DNA of 64,000 bases from Flavobacterium sp. YO12 (GTDB taxonomy: Bacteria > Bacteroidota > Bacteroidia > Flavobacteriales > Flavobacteriaceae), in contig NZ_NRQU01000015.1 of NCBI RefSeq assembly GCF_004119495.1, forward strand, positions 1-64,000. The letters run 5' to 3'. The first letter of the stretch is position 1. Each line of letters starts with the position of its first letter. The notes below the pieces were generated by a model that made no database searches, had not been told where the DNA came from, and was given only the letters and a program-made list of their open reading frames with translations. The translations under genes and the position numbers were made by a program. Positions 1 to 7,473 of the stretch are shown piece after piece.

Positions 1-89
1 GGACAGAGCATAATTTTACACATTTTTCCTTATTTTTTTGTTTACACAGTCTGCTTTAATTTTTTATTAAATTTACTTAAGAAAAGGCT

Positions 90-120
90 TTGATATATCA
101 AAAATAACTTCTTATATTTG
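90..120 (+). promoter_or_regulatory. Promoter of the tRNA-Lys/tRNA-Leu unit
   Basis: A Bacteroidota-type promoter is visible: TTG at 90-92, a 20-base gap, then TATATTTG at 113-120, matching the phylum consensus TTG-N17-23-TAnnTTTG. Transcription should begin near 127, about 17 bases before the mature tRNA-Lys. Confidence 0.75.
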
Positions 121-143
121 CACCCGCGTTCAAAGAATGCAAT

Positions 144-216
144 GACTCGATAGCTCAGTCGGTAGAGCACATCACTTTTAATGATGGGGTCCTGGGTTCG
201 AGCCCCAGTCGGGTCA
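144..216 (+). tRNA. tRNA-Lys (anticodon TTT)
   Basis: A 73-nt cloverleaf can be folded by eye. The acceptor stem GACTCGA pairs with TCGGGTC (one G-T) and is followed by discriminator A at 216. The D arm holds TAGCTCAGTCGGTAGAGC. The anticodon stem CATCA/TGATG closes the loop CTTTTAA with anticodon TTT. The T arm is CTGGG-TTCGAGC-CCCAG. CCA is not encoded. Confidence 0.96.
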
Positions 217-220
217 CAAA

Positions 221-251
221 AGGTCGAGTATTAATTTACTCGGCCTTTTTT
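221..251 (+). terminator. Intrinsic terminator after tRNA-Lys
   Basis: Ten-base-pair hairpin (AGGTCGAGTA with TACTCGGCCT, loop TTAATT) followed directly by a T run. It lies between the two tRNA genes only 12 nt before tRNA-Leu, so it either ends the tRNA-Lys transcript or is partly read through. Confidence 0.75.
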
Positions 252-257
252 ATTTTA

Positions 258-340
258 GGCCATGTGGAGAAACGGTAGACTCGCCATCTTGAGGGGGTGG
301 TGCTCGCAAGGGCGTGAGGGTTCAAATCCCTCCATGGTCA
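258..340 (+). tRNA. tRNA-Leu (anticodon GAG)
   Basis: An 83-nt type II tRNA with a long variable arm. Acceptor stem GGCCATG pairs with CATGGTC (one G-T), discriminator A at 340. Anticodon stem CCATC/GGTGG (one T-G pair) closes loop TTGAGGG, giving anticodon GAG. The variable arm is the TGCTCGCAAGGGCGT region, and the T arm GAGGG-TTCAAAT-CCCTC is clear. Identity is Leu from the long arm plus the anticodon. Confidence 0.93.
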
Positions 341-454
341 CTAAAAACAAGGAAAAGTATATTTTTATGTTTTTCCTTTTTTTATGCTTTGTATTTTTCC
401 TCGTTAATCTTTTCCGTACGTACTAAGAGTAATTATAATTCGTTTTACAACTCA

Positions 455-1399
455 ATGAAAGCATACTTTTCTTTTTTATTTCTTTTAGCACTTCCTTATT
501 TCTGCAAAGCACAGATGGACACCACCTATATTAAACCTTTTGACAATAAACTTTCCCTGAGAACTTATTTATCTATGAAATTTATATCAATGGAACAAGA
601 AGTAGATGGTGAGATTAAAAAATTTATGCCAAATAGTCCCATGAGTTTAGGCGCAGGAGTCTCTATAAACAACACAATAATCAATCTGAGTTTGGGTTAC
701 GGGTTAAACTTCATGAAAGATGACAAAAAAGGAAGAACGAAAGCACTAGACTTTCAAATTCATAACTATGGAAGAAAATTCATAATAGATCTCTTTGTCC
801 AAAAGTATCATGGTTTTTACACTTCTGACAATGCAGATAAAAATATACAATTGTATCCTGATTTAAAAATTCAGCAATATGGAGCTTTCGGACAATATGT
901 TTTTAATAACAAGAAGTTCTCTTACAAAGCCGCTTTCAATCAAAATGAAAAACAATTAAAATCAGCAGGAAGCTTTTTAGCAGGCGGAGGAATTTACTTC
1001 TCAAAGATAAACTCAGACAGTTCCTTTGTACACAAATCAAAAAATTCACTGCGTAATTTTCAATTTGGATTCAGCGGCGGTTACGCTTATACTTGGGCAA
1101 TCAATAAAAGATGGTTCGCCAGCGGTTCAGCAACAACGGGAGTTAACTTTGGCACTGAAAGAATAAATGATTTTGGCAAACAAAAAATAGAAATCTACCC
1201 TACATTTTTCCCGCGAATTTCCGTTGGATACAACAAAGAGAAATGGTCACTTGGATTATCATACGTTAATAATTTTATCTTTTCTTCTTTCTCAGACAAT
1301 AACAGCAGTAACATCGGCTTATCTTCAGGAAATTTTCAAATTGGATACATCTGGAGATTGGATTCGAATCCTTTCTTCAGCAAGAAAAAATTAGAATAA
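455..1399 (+). CDS. DUF4421 family outer-membrane beta-barrel protein
   Basis: A 314-residue secreted protein. The first 20 residues form a signal peptide ending in CKAQ, followed by MDTTYIKPFDNKLSLRTYLS, which resembles the start of the Bacteroidota-specific DUF4421 family. The rest is rich in alternating beta-strand segments with aromatic girdles and Gly turns, consistent with an outer-membrane barrel of unknown role. The frame is open back to 314, but that would overlap tRNA-Leu; the ATG at 455 is chosen because it directly precedes the signal peptide. Convergent with the serine hydrolase, 14 bp away. Family assignment is from memory of the motif; the function is not known. Confidence 0.75.
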   Translation: MKAYFSFLFLLALPYFCKAQMDTTYIKPFDNKLSLRTYLSMKFISMEQEVDGEIKKFMPNSPMSLGAGVSINNTIINLSLGYGLNFMKDDKKGRTKALDFQIHNYGRKFIIDLFVQKYHGFYTSDNADKNIQLYPDLKIQQYGAFGQYVFNNKKFSYKAAFNQNEKQLKSAGSFLAGGGIYFSKINSDSSFVHKSKNSLRNFQFGFSGGYAYTWAINKRWFASGSATTGVNFGTERINDFGKQKIEIYPTFFPRISVGYNKEKWSLGLSYVNNFIFSSFSDNNSSNIGLSSGNFQIGYIWRLDSNPFFSKKKLE

Positions 1400-1413
1400 A
1401 GCAATCTTTTTTT

Positions 1414-2736
1414 TTACTTCTTAAGAAGATATTTTGCAACAGCATCATAAGCAGGCAGAGAATACGGATCGTTCGCTGCATTTCCCGCTACAGGATTTGA
1501 AGCAAAACGCACAATAACCATATCTGCTTTTGGATCAACGTAAATAACCTGTCCATGTACACCTCGAGCGCAAAACGCACCGTGATCATTATTTGTTATC
1601 CACCACATATTTCTATAACTCCAACCTTTCAAGAGCGAATACCCTGCCTTTTCAAATGCTTTTTTATCACCGCCTTTTTTAATATCATCAATAGCAGCTT
1701 TAGGAATAATTTGCTCCTGCCCTACTTTACCATCATTTAAAATCAACTGACCAAAGCGAGCCATATCTCGTAAACCAAGATTAAAACCACCACCCGCAAA
1801 AGGTGTTCCTATTGCATCTACCGAAAAATACCCGTCTTGTTCAGCCCCAATTTTTCTCCATATGCGCTCAGACAAAACCTCAGCAACAGATTTACCAGTC
1901 ACTCGGGCTATAATCCAGCCCAAAACATCTGAATTAACCGTTTTATAACCAAAAGCATCTCCGTGAATACCATTTTTCTTCACTGTAGGCAAATATTCAT
2001 AATAAGTTCTTGGTCCATCATAATCTTTAGGTTTTGGGAGTGGATTCCCTGCCGCAGAGAATTTCCAAATTTCAGCATTAGGATCTGCGTAGTCTTCACT
2101 AAACTGCAACGCCGTTGTCATATCCATAACCTGCCTGACCGTTGCATCTCCAAAAGCAAAATTTTTAAGCTCTGGAACATAATAAGAAACCATTTTTTCA
2201 GTATCTATCAAACCCTCTTTAGCTAATATAATCCCAAGAGTTCCTGTAAAAGATTTGGTAACTGACATTGCTGCATGCTGTCCGTCAATCGTCAAAGCAC
2301 CAAAATACTTTTCATATACAATTTTTCCGTGATGCATAATAATCACTCCATCTGCATAAACCTTTTCCAGCGACTCTTCCCATGTCATCTGCTTTGTTTC
2401 TCCAAGAGGCACAAATTTTACTTTATCAATATCTCTGTTAAAATTTGTTGTTATAGGAATTGAAGCTCCTAATCCGCGAGAAACATTTACAGTCGGCATA
2501 AACTGACGCATATGCGCAACGCTCCACCTAAGAGCTGGAAACTGAAAAAAACTTCCATCATCAAATCGAGGAATACGGTCAGCCGGCGGCGGCGAACCAA
2601 TCATCCACCCCATTCTTGCAGGATCACTTTGCAGTGCATCTAAATATTTTGTTTTTTCTTGAGCTGTTGAAATACCCATACAGAAAAACATCAAAACGAA
2701 AAACAATAACTGAGAACAAAAATGAACTGGTTTCAT
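1414..2736 (-). CDS. Serine hydrolase, class C beta-lactamase / 6-aminohexanoate-dimer hydrolase type
   Basis: A 440-residue exported hydrolase of the beta-lactamase/DD-peptidase fold. The signal peptide (MKPVHFCSQ..GISTAQ) sets the start at 2736. The nucleophile motif SVTKS (SxxK, about residue 158) follows the typical 'GKIVYEKYFG' strand. YKTVNSDVLGW supplies the Tyr/Asn general-base region, and GVHGQVIYVDPKADMVIV near the C-terminus replaces the KTG box, as in NylB-like hydrolases. Members act on amides or esters in the periplasm; the substrate cannot be read from sequence. It is a single gene, convergent with the DUF4421 gene upstream and divergent from the TPR gene at 2984. Confidence 0.85.
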   Translation of the reverse strand: MKPVHFCSQLLFFVLMFFCMGISTAQEKTKYLDALQSDPARMGWMIGSPPPADRIPRFDDGSFFQFPALRWSVAHMRQFMPTVNVSRGLGASIPITTNFNRDIDKVKFVPLGETKQMTWEESLEKVYADGVIIMHHGKIVYEKYFGALTIDGQHAAMSVTKSFTGTLGIILAKEGLIDTEKMVSYYVPELKNFAFGDATVRQVMDMTTALQFSEDYADPNAEIWKFSAAGNPLPKPKDYDGPRTYYEYLPTVKKNGIHGDAFGYKTVNSDVLGWIIARVTGKSVAEVLSERIWRKIGAEQDGYFSVDAIGTPFAGGGFNLGLRDMARFGQLILNDGKVGQEQIIPKAAIDDIKKGGDKKAFEKAGYSLLKGWSYRNMWWITNNDHGAFCARGVHGQVIYVDPKADMVIVRFASNPVAGNAANDPYSLPAYDAVAKYLLKK

Positions 2737-2983
2737 ATTTTCTAATTTATTAGGAATGAGCACTAAAAGATTAAATATGGGGAGGTAATAAAATCTTAGT
2801 AATATTAATTATAGGAATTTACGCTAAGTTAAGAACTTAATTTAAAACACTTTACCATGTACACTATAATACTTCTGCCAAAAAAGAAAAATAATCATTA
2901 TTTAATAAAAAGAACTTCTCTTACAAAACAAAACTTTCTTAAATTCGTTTCAAAATAATTAACCACTAATCCCAAATTAGTTT

Positions 2984-3484
2984 ATGAAAAACCTATTAGT
3001 ATTATTCTTTATTATGATTACCTGCTCATTATCGGCACAATCGGCAACCAGTTATTTTGACAAAGCCATGAAAAAAGCCGAAGCCGGTAACACAAAAGGT
3101 GCGATCGCTGACTACACTAAAGCAATCAGCATGAATTCGAAATTTACTGAAGCTTACCAAAACCGAGGCGTAGCAAAACTCAAACTTAATGACCTAAAAG
3201 GAGCCTTGGCCGATTTTAGCAAAACAATTGAACTTGACAGTATGAATGCAGATGCTTTTACAGGCAGAGCAAACGTAAACTATAAATTAATGAATTTTAA
3301 AGGCACAATCGAAGACTGCACCTCATCTCTCGGTTTAAACCCAAAAGATTATATTGCATACAATCTACGAGGATTGGCTTATAATAAAATTGACGACAAA
3401 AAAAATGCTTGTAAAGATTTTTCAAAAGCCATAGAACTTGGAAGTCAAAGTGCTATAAAAAATAAAGCTACATTTTGTAAATAA
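2984..3484 (+). CDS. Secreted TPR-repeat protein
   Basis: A 166-residue protein with an N-terminal signal peptide (ITCSLSAQ) and three to four tetratricopeptide repeats. The recurring pattern is 'A..DYTKAI.....  A..NRG.AK..L.D..GAL.DFSK.IELD', ending with DKKNACKDFSKAIELGSQSA. TPRs mediate protein-protein contacts; here presumably in the periplasm. The Cys-containing last repeat is common in Bacteroidota secreted TPR proteins. It stands alone and is followed by a strong terminator. No specific partner can be named. Confidence 0.85.
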   Translation: MKNLLVLFFIMITCSLSAQSATSYFDKAMKKAEAGNTKGAIADYTKAISMNSKFTEAYQNRGVAKLKLNDLKGALADFSKTIELDSMNADAFTGRANVNYKLMNFKGTIEDCTSSLGLNPKDYIAYNLRGLAYNKIDDKKNACKDFSKAIELGSQSAIKNKATFCK

Positions 3485-3505
3485 AAAACAAGCTTTGAAA
3501 AGCAA

Positions 3506-3545
3506 AAAAGCAATCTGTAAATATTTTTTTACAGATTGCTTTTTT
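3506..3545 (+). terminator. Intrinsic terminator after the TPR gene
   Basis: A hairpin of AGCAATCTGTAA paired with TTACAGATTGCT (12 bp) with a short AT loop, followed by TTTTTTG. It separates the TPR gene from the light/carotenoid region. Confidence 0.85.
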
Positions 3546-3629
3546 GTTTAGACAAAAACAAGCGTAAAGCACTAATAATCTATGATTTTCATTATCAGCT
3601 AAGAGATTTTCTAAGATTTTCTTCTATTT

Positions 3630-3661
3630 TTGTTTATCTAATTGTAAAAAATGGTAAACAA
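3630..3661. promoter_or_regulatory. Operator-like inverted repeat at the MerR-B12 promoter (site 1)
   Basis: TTGTTTA (3630-3636) and TAAACAA (3655-3661) form a perfect 7-bp inverted repeat separated by 18 bp. The left half overlaps a -7 element TATTTTTG (3625-3632) and the right half overlaps the first codons of the regulator gene, a position suited to autorepression. The same element with the same spacing occurs at 4556-4587 and 10933-10964. Confidence 0.7.
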
Positions 3662-4550
3662 CATAAAAACTGTTTTCAGTATTAAAGATCTAGAGAATTT
3701 ATCTGGAATAAAAGCGCATACGATTCGTATTTGGGAAAAGAGATATAATATTCTAGAACCAATGCGTACAGATACTAATATAAGATTTTACAATCTGCAG
3801 AATCTGCAAAAACTATTAAACATAACTTTACTGCATGAGTATGGTTATAAAATTTCTAAAATTGCAACTTATCCTGAGGAAAGGATACCAGAACTAGTTC
3901 GCGAAATTATATCGAAGAAAAATTCTCAAAACTATGCCATAACTTCTTTTAAAATGGCTATGATGAATTTTGATCAGGAATTATTCTTCAATACTTTCGA
4001 TTGGCTTATTGCCGAAAAAACATTCAAAGAAGTTTTCAAAGAACATTTTCTTCCTTTACTGAAAGAACTAGGATTATTGTGGCAGTCAGAAACCATCACG
4101 CCGGCAAATGAACATTTTATGAGTCATTTGATCAAGCAAAAAATATTGATATACACAGAAAGTCTTCAAATTCGAAAACCAACAAAAACAGATAGAATCT
4201 TTGTGCTTTCACTGCCTTTAAATGAAGTGCACAATATAGGATTGCTCTATCTTCAATACGAAATTTTATCAAAAGGATATAAAACCATTTATCTTGGCGA
4301 AAGTATGCCGATAGAAAACCTGCAGGATTTAACGAAGCATTTTGAAAACATCACTTTTGTATCAATGATGACCATTCAGCCAGACCGCAGCGTTATCAAT
4401 CAATATGTAAAGTCTATGGGACAAAAACTATTGCTGAAAAACAATGAAATATGGTTGATAGGCAATATGGTTGAATATATTGATAAAAAGGTTTTACCCG
4501 AAAGAATTCAAATTTTTGATTCGATGCAAGAAACAATCGAAAGAATTTAA
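3651..4550 (+). CDS. MerR-family regulator with B12-binding domain (CarH/LitR type)
   Basis: A 299-residue regulator. Residues 6-75 are a MerR winged helix (FSIKDLENLSGIKAHTIRIWEKRY). Residues about 95-170 form the four-helix cap with the Wx9EH signature (W144, E154, H155). Residues about 180-299 are a cobalamin-binding Rossmann domain with ExHxxG (E192, H194, G197), where H194 would be the lower cobalt ligand. In CarH proteins dark AdoCbl-bound tetramers repress carotenoid genes and light splits the cofactor to release DNA. Position 145, just after the Trp, is Gln; in Thermus CarH the residue there is the His that caps cobalt after photolysis, so photochemistry may differ. It sits directly upstream of crtI and shares an operator-like repeat with it. 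Light sensing is inferred, not shown. Confidence 0.9.
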   Translation: MVNNIKTVFSIKDLENLSGIKAHTIRIWEKRYNILEPMRTDTNIRFYNLQNLQKLLNITLLHEYGYKISKIATYPEERIPELVREIISKKNSQNYAITSFKMAMMNFDQELFFNTFDWLIAEKTFKEVFKEHFLPLLKELGLLWQSETITPANEHFMSHLIKQKILIYTESLQIRKPTKTDRIFVLSLPLNEVHNIGLLYLQYEILSKGYKTIYLGESMPIENLQDLTKHFENITFVSMMTIQPDRSVINQYVKSMGQKLLLKNNEIWLIGNMVEYIDKKVLPERIQIFDSMQETIERI

Positions 4551-4555
4551 TTCTA

Positions 4556-4587
4556 TTGTTTAACTTTTCTGTACATTTGTTAAACAA
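4556..4587. promoter_or_regulatory. Operator-like inverted repeat overlapping the crtI promoter (site 2)
   Basis: TTGTTTA (4556-4562) and TAAACAA (4581-4587) are separated by 18 bp and directly abut the crtI start codon at 4588. The innermost bases extend the match (TTGTTTAAC / GTTAAACAA). A good -7 element, TACATTTG, lies inside at 4572-4579 with no correctly spaced -33 TTG. A protein bound here would cover the promoter. Identical half-sites and spacing occur at the regulator gene upstream. Confidence 0.75.
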
Positions 4588-6054
4588 ATGAAGAAAACAA
4601 TAACAATCATAGGATCAGGATTTTCTTCCTTGGCTGCTTCATGTTACTTGGCTCAGCAGGGAAATCAAGTTACTGTATACGAAAAAAATCATTCTATAGG
4701 CGGGCGGGCACGACAGTTTAAAAAAGATGGTTTTACTTTCGATATGGGACCAAGCTGGTATTGGATGCCAGATGTTTTTGAACGTTTTTTTCAGGATTTT
4801 GATAAAAAACCATCGGATTATTATGAGCTCATAAAACTAAATCCTGCTTATCGAGTTTATTTTGGAGTTAACGATTTTATTACTATTTGCGATAATTTAG
4901 AAGAAATAAAAAACGCTTTTGAAAACACTGAAAAAGGCAGTTCAAAAAAACTAGAAACCTTTATTAATCAAGCTAAAAGCAATTATGACATTGCCATAAA
5001 AGATTTGGTTTATCGTCCGGGAGTTTCTCCTCTTGAGCTAATTACTGCCAAAACAGCTTTAAAACTTAATCAGTTTTTTGGTTCTATAAGTATTGACATT
5101 CGTAAAGAATTTAAAAACGAAAGGCTAATTCAAATCTTAGAATTTCCTGTTTTATTTCTTGGAGCAAAACCAGCTAAAACACCTTCTTTCTATAATTTTA
5201 TGAATTATGCTGATTTTGGTCTTGGAACCTGGCATCCTAAAACAGGAATGTTTGATGTAGTTCGAAGCATTGAAAGTCTTGCCCTAGAACTTGGAGTAAT
5301 AATTAAAACAAATGCTGCTGTTGAGAAAATAATCATTGAAAATAAAACGGCAGCAGGAATTGTGATTAACGGAGAATTTATAAAATCTGATGTTGTATTG
5401 AGCGGTGCCGATTATCAGCATACTGAAGCTTTGCTCGAAAAAGAGCATCGCGTTTATTCTGACACGTATTGGGACAACCGAATTTTCGCTCCTTCTTCAC
5501 TCCTGTTTTTGTTGGTTTTAAATAAAAAAATAGAAAACATCTCACATCATGCTTTATTTTTTGATGTTGATTTCGATAAACATGCAAGTGCTATTTACGA
5601 TACTCCAAATTGGCCTGAAGAACCTTTATTTTATGCCAATTTTCCATCTAAAACAGATCTAACAGCAGCTCCCGATGGAATGGAAAGCGGTTTTTTCTTA
5701 ATTCCGCTTGCGCCCGGAATTGAAGATAGTGAAGCATTAAGAGAAGAATATTTCGAAAAAATAATAAGTCGTTTTGAAAATCTTACACAGCAAGAGATCA
5801 GAAATAACATTATATTTAAAAGATCATTTTGCAAAAATGATTTTGTTGCAGATTATAATGCATACAAAGGAAATGCTTACGGAATGGCTAATACTCTATT
5901 GCAAACAGCTTTCCTGCGTCCAAAACTGAAAAGTAAGAAAGTTAAAAATTTATATTTCACAGGACAATTAACCGTTCCTGGCCCAGGAGTTCCGCCTGCT
6001 TTAATATCAGGAAAACTAGCAGCTGAATTAATTCAAAAATCTTTTAGATCGTAA
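4588..6054 (+). CDS. crtI: Phytoene desaturase (CrtI family)
   Basis: A 488-residue FAD-dependent carotenoid desaturase that converts colourless phytoene to lycopene by successive desaturations at the membrane. The N-terminal dinucleotide-binding motif GSGFSSLAASCYLAQQG is followed by YEKNHSIGGRARQF, and FDMGPSWYWMP is typical of CrtI. The C-terminal flavin motif is LYFTGQLTVPGPGVPPALISGK. It starts one base after the inverted repeat and is followed 4 bp later by crtB, so the two are co-transcribed. The ATG immediately after the operator implies a very short leader. Function is secure at family level; the number of desaturation steps is not. Confidence 0.95.
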   Translation: MKKTITIIGSGFSSLAASCYLAQQGNQVTVYEKNHSIGGRARQFKKDGFTFDMGPSWYWMPDVFERFFQDFDKKPSDYYELIKLNPAYRVYFGVNDFITICDNLEEIKNAFENTEKGSSKKLETFINQAKSNYDIAIKDLVYRPGVSPLELITAKTALKLNQFFGSISIDIRKEFKNERLIQILEFPVLFLGAKPAKTPSFYNFMNYADFGLGTWHPKTGMFDVVRSIESLALELGVIIKTNAAVEKIIIENKTAAGIVINGEFIKSDVVLSGADYQHTEALLEKEHRVYSDTYWDNRIFAPSSLLFLLVLNKKIENISHHALFFDVDFDKHASAIYDTPNWPEEPLFYANFPSKTDLTAAPDGMESGFFLIPLAPGIEDSEALREEYFEKIISRFENLTQQEIRNNIIFKRSFCKNDFVADYNAYKGNAYGMANTLLQTAFLRPKLKSKKVKNLYFTGQLTVPGPGVPPALISGKLAAELIQKSFRS

Positions 6055-6058
6055 AAAA

Positions 6059-6898
6059 ATGAAATCACTATTCGACGACGTTTCTTTCAAGTGCAGTAAA
6101 CTGGTTACTAAAAACTACAGTTCTTCTTTTTCGATAGCTGTAAAAATGCTTTCACCAAGTATTCGCGATGCGATATACAGCATTTATGGCTTTGTTCGTT
6201 TTGCTGATGAAATTGTCGATTCTTTTCATGATTATGAAAAAGAAAGTCTTATCGACGATTTTGAAAAAGAATATTATAAAGCTGTTAATCTAGGAATAAG
6301 TCTTAACCCAATTCTAAACTCTTTTCAACATACTGTAAAGGAATATAATATTACTGACGATTTAGTTCAGGCATTCTTAAAAAGCATGAAACAAGATCTC
6401 ACAAAATCGAGTTATAATACACAAACTGAATATGCCGACTATATTTTCGGCTCTGCCGATGTTGTTGGTTTAATGTGCTTAAAGGTTTTTACAAAAGGAA
6501 ATAATACAAAATACGAACAGCTTAAAAATGAAGCAATGCGATTAGGATCAGCTTTTCAAAAGGTAAATTTCCTTAGAGATTTAAAAGATGATAATCTGAT
6601 TTTAAACAGAACTTATTTTCCCGGCATCAATTTGAATAATTTTACTGAAGCTGCAAAAACACAAATTATCAACGAAATCGAAGACGATTTTAATATTGCT
6701 TATCAAGGAATTGTAAAATTGCCAATTGAAGCAAAATTTGGGGTTTACACTGCCTATGTTTATTACAAAAAACTGCTTACTAAATTAAAAAATACACCTT
6801 ATCATGAAATTGGAAACTCAAGGATTCGTGTTTCTAATTATACAAAAGCAGGACTTTTGGCGCAGTCATTTGTAACGTATAAATTGAAATTAGTATAA
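6059..6898 (+). CDS. crtB: Phytoene synthase (CrtB)
   Basis: A 279-residue squalene/phytoene synthase family enzyme that condenses two geranylgeranyl diphosphates into phytoene, the first committed carotenoid step. Both aspartate-rich Mg-diphosphate motifs are present: DEIVD within FVRFADEIVDSFHD (about residues 47-52) and DLKDD within NFLRDLKDDNLILNRTYFP. Length is normal for bacterial CrtB. It lies 4 bp behind crtI in the same operon and 98 bp before crtZ. Confidence 0.95.
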   Translation: MKSLFDDVSFKCSKLVTKNYSSSFSIAVKMLSPSIRDAIYSIYGFVRFADEIVDSFHDYEKESLIDDFEKEYYKAVNLGISLNPILNSFQHTVKEYNITDDLVQAFLKSMKQDLTKSSYNTQTEYADYIFGSADVVGLMCLKVFTKGNNTKYEQLKNEAMRLGSAFQKVNFLRDLKDDNLILNRTYFPGINLNNFTEAAKTQIINEIEDDFNIAYQGIVKLPIEAKFGVYTAYVYYKKLLTKLKNTPYHEIGNSRIRVSNYTKAGLLAQSFVTYKLKLV

Positions 6899-6909
6899 TT
6901 TCGTTCCGT

Positions 6910-6940
6910 TTGTCATTTCTCCCTTCGGTCTAAATGACAA
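6910..6940. repeat. Dispersed palindromic repeat (TTGTCATTT family)
   Basis: TTGTCATTT (6910-6918) and AAATGACAA (6932-6940) form a hairpin with a CTCCCTTCGGTCT-type loop. A relative of the same design is at 40208-40236. It lies between crtB and crtZ and could form an RNA hairpin within the operon, affecting the crtB/crtZ ratio. Confidence 0.7.
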
Positions 6941-6996
6941 GAATAAGTAAATGATAAAATCAAAACAATTATTATAACAAATTCAAAACACAAAAA

Positions 6997-7437
6997 ATGG
7001 TTTCTTTTTTAATCTTTTTAGGCGTTTTTTTATTCATGGAATGCGTAACATGGCTTACTCATAAATATGTGATGCACGGTTTCATGTGGTATTTTCATGC
7101 AGATCATCATCAGCCCAAATACGAGCATCCTTTTGAACGCAATGACATTTTCTTTGTTCTATTTGCAATACCAAGTATTCTCTTATTCTATTTTGGTGTT
7201 CAGGGCGGTTTCAACTATTTGTTTTTCATTGCCTGTGGTGTAACACTTTACGGAGCCTGTTACTTTTTAATTCATGATGTTCTAATTCATCAGCGTTTTA
7301 AATGGTTTAAAAACACTAAAAACAAATACCTCATCGGATTACGAAAGGCGCATAAAATACACCATAAACACTTAACCAAAGAAAAAGGAGAATGTTTCGG
7401 AATGTTGTTTGTTCCGTTTAAATATTACAAAATGTAA
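6997..7437 (+). CDS. crtZ: Beta-carotene hydroxylase (CrtZ type, fatty acid hydroxylase fold)
   Basis: A 146-residue membrane di-iron hydroxylase that adds 3-hydroxyl groups to beta-ionone rings, giving zeaxanthin from beta-carotene. The histidine boxes are complete: HKYVMHG, HADHH, HDVLIH and HKIHHKH. Hydrophobic segments lie at the N-terminus, at about residues 52-67 and at about 73-90. Length fits bacterial CrtZ. It sits in the crt cluster, yet no lycopene beta-cyclase (crtY or crtYcd) is present in the window, so its ring substrate must be made by a gene elsewhere. Confidence 0.9.
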   Translation: MVSFLIFLGVFLFMECVTWLTHKYVMHGFMWYFHADHHQPKYEHPFERNDIFFVLFAIPSILLFYFGVQGGFNYLFFIACGVTLYGACYFLIHDVLIHQRFKWFKNTKNKYLIGLRKAHKIHHKHLTKEKGECFGMLFVPFKYYKM

Positions 7438-7473
7438 ACCCCTTTTTAAGCATCAAGATAGATTCTCACTACA

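Noticed and set aside
314-454. A longer reading frame for the DUF4421 gene starting at 314
   Set aside because: It would overlap tRNA-Leu, and the residues before 455 do not form a signal peptide. The ATG at 455 does.
1555-2463. Plus-strand frames opposite the serine hydrolase
   Set aside because: They are antisense shadows of a well-supported gene with clear catalytic motifs.
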